NCBI RefSeq assembly: GCF_011355085.1
Contig: NZ_VXCP01000002.1
Span: 434,001-498,000, forward strand
DNA from: Pseudomonas akapageensis
GTDB lineage: Bacteria; Pseudomonadota; Gammaproteobacteria; Pseudomonadales; Pseudomonadaceae
DNA: 64,000 bases
Direction of reading: 5' to 3'
Position 1 is the stretch's first letter. Every line of letters begins with the position of its first letter. The position numbers and the translations under genes were made by a program. Positions 60,505 through 64,000 of the stretch are shown piece by piece. Under the pieces are notes generated by a model. It saw nothing but the letters and a program-made list of their open reading frames with translations, did no database searches and was not told the DNA's origin.

Positions 60505-62826
60505 TCATTGGGCAGGCGTCGCCGCCACCCAGTGATCGATCAGCATGATCAATTCTTCCCGGCGAAACGGCTTGGCCAGATAGTCGCTCATGCCGGCCGC
60601 ACGACAGCGTTCGCGTTCTTCGGGCATGGCGTTGGCGGTCAGGGCGACGATTGGCAGCTGCGGCCAGCGTCCGCTTTGGCGGATACGTCGACTGGCTTCG
60701 TAGCCGTCCATCACGGGCATGTTGCAGTCCATCAGCACCAGATCGAAGGTGTTGTCTTCCAGTAGCAGCATGGCTTCGCCGCCGTGGCCGGCCACGGCCA
60801 CGTCACATCCCAGCTTGCTCAACATGCCTTTGGCGACCAACTGATTGACCGGGTTGTCTTCGACCAACAGGATGCGTGCCCGTCGCTCGGTAGATGCCTC
60901 GCCGGGGTTTGCACCCGGGTTCGGGCTGTCCGCTGTATGCAGGATGCGTCGCAAGGTCTGATACAGCGCATTGCGCGCCAATGGCCGTGCCTGTTGTTGC
61001 AAGGGGGCCAGGGCCGCTGCCTGCTCGCTGGGCAGGAAGTTGCCGTAGGCGGTCACCAGCAAAATGGGGGCAGTGATGCCCGGGCGCAGGCCAAACAGGC
61101 ATTCGGGGCAATCGGTGATCAACAGGTCGGGGCTGCAGCCAGCCAGGCTTTCATCGATGCTGTAGCGGCGGTAGTCCAGGCCCATGGCGGGCAGCAAACT
61201 GTCGAGAAGTTCGGCAAGGCCGCTCCCGGCCGCGCTGATTGAGATGACCTGACCTTTGAGTGGTGCGGGTGGGATCGCCGGCGTATGGGTGAGCAGAGGC
61301 AGCACTGCACTGAACTGACTGCCAAAACCGGCCTCGGAGCTGATGCTCAGGCGCCCTTGCATGGCTTCGCACAGGTTGTTGGTCAATGCCAGGCCCAGGC
61401 CGGTGCCACCAAACTGGCGGGTGATGCCGGCGCCCGCCTGGGTGAATGGCTGGAAGATCTTGACTTGCGCATCGCGGGGGATGCCGATGCCGGTGTCGCA
61501 GACCTCGATCCGAACACCGCCCGGGTAGCTGCTCAGGCGTACATCGACGCGGCCGAAACGGGTGAATTTGAGCGCGTTGGACAGCAGGTTGCTGACGATC
61601 TGGCGTACCCGGGTCGGGTCGCCGAGCACCATGGAGGGAAATTGCGGGTCGATCAGGCAGGTCAGTTCGACGTTGGGGGCGGCATTCTGCGAAAGCAGGT
61701 TGGCAGTGTCCTCGACCAGGGCGCCCAGATCGAAGGGGATACGCTCGAGCTCCAGTTGCCCGGCATCGAATTTGGACAAATCGAGAATGTCGTTGAGCAG
61801 CTCGACCAGAACTTTGCCCGAGTCATGGGCGATTGACAGTTGCTGGCGTTGTTCGGCAGAGAGCGGGCTGTCCAGCGACAGGGCGATCATCCCCAGCAAA
61901 CCGTTCAGCGGGGTGCGGATTTCATGGCTCATGTTGGCCAGGAATGCCGCGCGCGCATGGGCCATGTCCAGGGCAGTGCGACGGGCTTTTTCAAGTTCTT
62001 CGTTGGACAGGCTCAGGCGGGTGTTGCTGGCCTTGAGTTCAGTGGTCCGGGCGGAAACGATGTTTTCCAGCTCGTTGAGATAATCGGTCAGGCGGTTTTC
62101 GGCGTTGCGCCGTTGCTGGATCTCGGTGGCCATGCTGATGAATTGCTGGTTGGCGACTTTGACCAGCACACCGATTTCATCGCGTTCATGACCGGGCGGG
62201 CAACGCAGCTTGTGCTGGTTCGCGCTGCCGGGATCGCGTTTGCTGAGTGCGCCGATGACCCGTACCAGCGGTTTGGTCAGCATGAAGTAGAACAGCGTGA
62301 GCAGGATCCCGGTGAGGATCAGGCTGCGGATGCAGCCATTGAGCAGGGTGATCTCGGCACGGCGCAGAAAGCGCTCGCCATAGGCATAGGTATCGGCGCT
62401 CAGTTGCAGGGTGCCCAAGGGCTCATCGGGCAGGTGGCTGAGAAACAGGACGTCTTCGAACTGGCGACTCTCGCCGAACAGAAAGTCGCTGAGCAGGCGA
62501 TAGCGACTTTCCAGGCGCGGCCGTTCGACATTGGCAAGCACGGTGCCGTTGTTGTCGGTCAGTTTTGCCGCATTGATGGCGGGCGAGCGCAACAAGCCCA
62601 GGGTCAGCTCTTTGGCCAGCTCCGGGTCGATGTTGTAGGCGATCCGCGAGGCCGGGTTATGACTGATTTCCATCTGGGACAACATCTCGCGGTTGATGGA
62701 GGCGTCTTCGCTGGCATAATCGATGCTGATCTGGATGAGGCTGAGCAAGGTTCCAAGAATGAAGCCGACCAGTACCGTCAGTCGGGCTTGCTTGAACGAC
62801 AGGCGCTGGGTGAACTTTATATCCAT
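60505..62826 (-). CDS. sagS: Hybrid sensor kinase SagS
   Basis: A 773-residue inner-membrane hybrid kinase. Two membrane helices (about 15-35 and 165-190) enclose a periplasmic sensor domain of the HmsP-like type. A HAMP-like linker and coiled coil follow, then histidine-kinase (FLANMSHEIRTPLNGLLGMI, His301) and ATPase domains, and a C-terminal receiver with phospho-acceptor Asp700 (LVLMDCNMPVMDGYEASRR). No HPt domain is present, so it needs a partner; in P. aeruginosa SagS works with HptB and with BfiSR in the switch from motile to biofilm cells. Identification rests on architecture and neighbours. Confidence 0.88.
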   Translation of the reverse strand: MDIKFTQRLSFKQARLTVLVGFILGTLLSLIQISIDYASEDASINREMLSQMEISHNPASRIAYNIDPELAKELTLGLLRSPAINAAKLTDNNGTVLANVERPRLESRYRLLSDFLFGESRQFEDVLFLSHLPDEPLGTLQLSADTYAYGERFLRRAEITLLNGCIRSLILTGILLTLFYFMLTKPLVRVIGALSKRDPGSANQHKLRCPPGHERDEIGVLVKVANQQFISMATEIQQRRNAENRLTDYLNELENIVSARTTELKASNTRLSLSNEELEKARRTALDMAHARAAFLANMSHEIRTPLNGLLGMIALSLDSPLSAEQRQQLSIAHDSGKVLVELLNDILDLSKFDAGQLELERIPFDLGALVEDTANLLSQNAAPNVELTCLIDPQFPSMVLGDPTRVRQIVSNLLSNALKFTRFGRVDVRLSSYPGGVRIEVCDTGIGIPRDAQVKIFQPFTQAGAGITRQFGGTGLGLALTNNLCEAMQGRLSISSEAGFGSQFSAVLPLLTHTPAIPPAPLKGQVISISAAGSGLAELLDSLLPAMGLDYRRYSIDESLAGCSPDLLITDCPECLFGLRPGITAPILLVTAYGNFLPSEQAAALAPLQQQARPLARNALYQTLRRILHTADSPNPGANPGEASTERRARILLVEDNPVNQLVAKGMLSKLGCDVAVAGHGGEAMLLLEDNTFDLVLMDCNMPVMDGYEASRRIRQSGRWPQLPIVALTANAMPEERERCRAAGMSDYLAKPFRREELIMLIDHWVAATPAQ

Positions 62827-62941
62827 GGGGTCATGAGCCGGTTTCTCGTTTCAAACGCGCCCAAGCATAGCCGAAGAAGTCTAGCCTGCGGCATGTCACT
62901 TTTTTGCGTCGTTGATCCCGTATCTGTCTTGAGGAGAAGTC

Positions 62942-63832
62942 GTGGACTCTCGTTTGAATGCCTTTCTGGAGCGTGCCGATGCCGTCCTGGCGCGCCTGGA
63001 GCCTTTGTTGCCGGCACCTCGCCCGGCCATCGACTGGGAGAAATGCCTGGCCGCGCGTTGGCACCGCGACAGCCGCGGCGGTTTTCTGTTGCCGCTGGAC
63101 GTCAGCCTGGACATGCGCCTGTCGGACTTGATCGGCGTCGATCAACAGCGTGATCAACTGGCCCGCAATACCCGGCAGTTCCTCGATGGCATGCCGGCCA
63201 ACCATGCCTTGCTCTGGGGGTCGCGTGGTACCGGCAAGTCTTCGCTGATCCGCGCTTTGCTGGCCGAGCACGCCGAGGCTGGACTGCGGCTGATCGAAAT
63301 CGAGCGCGACCACCTGTCGGATCTGCCGCGGGTCGTGGAGCAACTGCACAAACTGCCCCAGCGCTTCGTACTGTTCTGCGACGACCTCTCGTTCGAGGCC
63401 GGAGAGAGCGACTACCGCGTGCTCAAGAGTGTACTCGACGGTTCGTTGGAACGGGCACCGGACAACGTGCTGTTGTATGCCACATCCAACCGCCGCCATC
63501 TGGTACCAGAGAAGCAGAGCGACAACGAACACTGGCAATTGGTCGATGGTGAAGTGCATCCCAACGAAGCAGTGGAAGACAAGATCGCCTTGTCCGACCG
63601 TTTTGGCTTGTGGCTTTCGTTCTATCCCTTTACCCAGGACCACTTTCTCAGTGTGGTCGAACACTGGATCGGCGAGCTGGCTCAGAAGGCTGGCCTGGTC
63701 TGGGAGCGCAGCGAGGAGCTCGACAAGCTGGCAATCCGTTGGGCGACCGGGCGCGGCAATCGCAATGGCCGCTGCGCCTATCAATTCGCCCGTTATTGGG
63801 TTGGGCTCAAACTGTTGGAGCAAAAGGCATGA
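62942..63832 (+). CDS. DUF815 P-loop ATPase
   Basis: A 296-residue AAA-like protein. Walker A LLWGSRGTGKSSLIRALLAE is near residue 90, Walker B-like VLFCDDLSFEAG near 140, and the sensor region LLYATSNRRHLVP near 178. It is the usual next-door gene to sagS in pseudomonads; function unknown. It starts with GTG at 62942 after GAGGAGAAG. Its stop overlaps the next start by four bases (ATGA). Confidence 0.9.
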   Translation: MDSRLNAFLERADAVLARLEPLLPAPRPAIDWEKCLAARWHRDSRGGFLLPLDVSLDMRLSDLIGVDQQRDQLARNTRQFLDGMPANHALLWGSRGTGKSSLIRALLAEHAEAGLRLIEIERDHLSDLPRVVEQLHKLPQRFVLFCDDLSFEAGESDYRVLKSVLDGSLERAPDNVLLYATSNRRHLVPEKQSDNEHWQLVDGEVHPNEAVEDKIALSDRFGLWLSFYPFTQDHFLSVVEHWIGELAQKAGLVWERSEELDKLAIRWATGRGNRNGRCAYQFARYWVGLKLLEQKA

Positions 63833-64000
63833 TCGATCTACAAAAAGCCGGTGCGGGTCTTGGCGGCTACGCGCTGCTGGCGGCGCAGCTGGAGTCCTTG
63901 TTGGCCGATGAACGCGACTTCATCGCCAATGCCGCGCAGTTTTCCGCCTTCCTCTACAGCCAGGTCGAGGACCTGAACTGGGCGGGCTTCTACCTCAATC
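63829..64000 (+). CDS. msrC: GAF-domain free methionine-(R)-sulfoxide reductase (3' end outside window)
   Basis: Only the first 57 codons are in the window (MIDLQKAGAGLGGYALLAAQ). The stretch FIANAAQFSAFLYSQVEDLN, then WAGFYL, is the conserved opening of fRMsr enzymes, which reduce free methionine-R-sulfoxide. It is translationally coupled to the DUF815 gene. The catalytic cysteines lie beyond the edge, so the call rests on the N-terminal signature. Confidence 0.8.
   Translation, partial: MIDLQKAGAGLGGYALLAAQLESLLADERDFIANAAQFSAFLYSQVEDLNWAGFYLN

Overview
The window is a 64-kb piece of a Pseudomonas chromosome, most likely from the P. fluorescens/P. putida side of the genus. Three things point there. 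Most genes are typical Pseudomonas core genes. Several blocks keep the gene order I remember from P. aeruginosa: folE, smr, isochorismatase-like, prmB, hydrolase, aroC, MFS, mtnBDC, speE; then earP, efp, ohr, ohrR; then class II DAHP synthase, spermidine synthase-like, crotonase, deaD; then tpm, htpX, aminotransferase, msrB, glutathione peroxidase, sagS. The intergenic spaces also carry Pseudomonas REP/REPIN palindromes of two families. I see no prophage, insertion sequence or CRISPR array. No database search was possible; family calls come from motifs and context.

Layout. 1-4168: right end of a surface-polysaccharide cluster (wbpM-like dehydratase, an AT-rich GT-C-like membrane protein, a secreted ComEA-like protein). 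4412-13543: stand-alone FabF-like enzyme and TetR regulator, small DUF2897 protein, pyrF, two oxidoreductases, an HBM-type chemoreceptor, a BenE transporter and an LprI-like secreted protein. 13671-16383: glutaredoxin-like protein, folE, Smr protein, small membrane protein, and an isochorismatase-fold protein that lacks the catalytic cysteine. 16572-23751: prmB, a hydrolase, then aroC, an MFS carrier and mtnB-mtnD-mtnC of methionine salvage. 23863-30198: small proteins, speE, an LTA-synthase-like membrane sulfatase and rraB. 30199-33743: an intergenic region with a probable small RNA and a sigma-54 promoter, followed by a three-gene operon (circularly permuted ATP-grasp, alpha-E, transglutaminase-like). 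33793-41421: cytochrome c, a 31-residue membrane peptide, a GATase, CorA, an acyltransferase, a crotonase, tRNA-Ser(GGA), and a divergent SDR/LysR pair. 41423-45365: Gre-family factor, earP with its substrate efp, and the ohr/ohrR peroxide module. 45415-51377: two LysR genes, a TauE/SafE exporter, two DUF1127 proteins, a YcaQ-like glycosylase and class II DAHP synthase. 51607-62826: spermidine synthase-like protein, crotonase, deaD with a long leader, YgiD, tpm, htpX, alaA-like aminotransferase, msrB, glutathione peroxidase and sagS. 62942-64000: a DUF815 ATPase and the start of a GAF-type free methionine sulfoxide reductase.

Recurring themes are oxidative-stress repair (ohr, msrB, glutathione peroxidase, msrC, glutaredoxin), sulfur and polyamine metabolism (mtnBCD, speE), chorismate supply (DAHP synthase, aroC) and translation or RNA quality (efp/earP, prmB, rraB, deaD).

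The best candidate for something undescribed is 30398-33743. There a conserved but functionally obscure ATP-grasp/alpha-E/transglutaminase operon lies directly behind a canonical sigma-54 promoter, an IHF-like core and a structured RNA-like element whose terminator doubles as an imperfect NtrC-type dyad.
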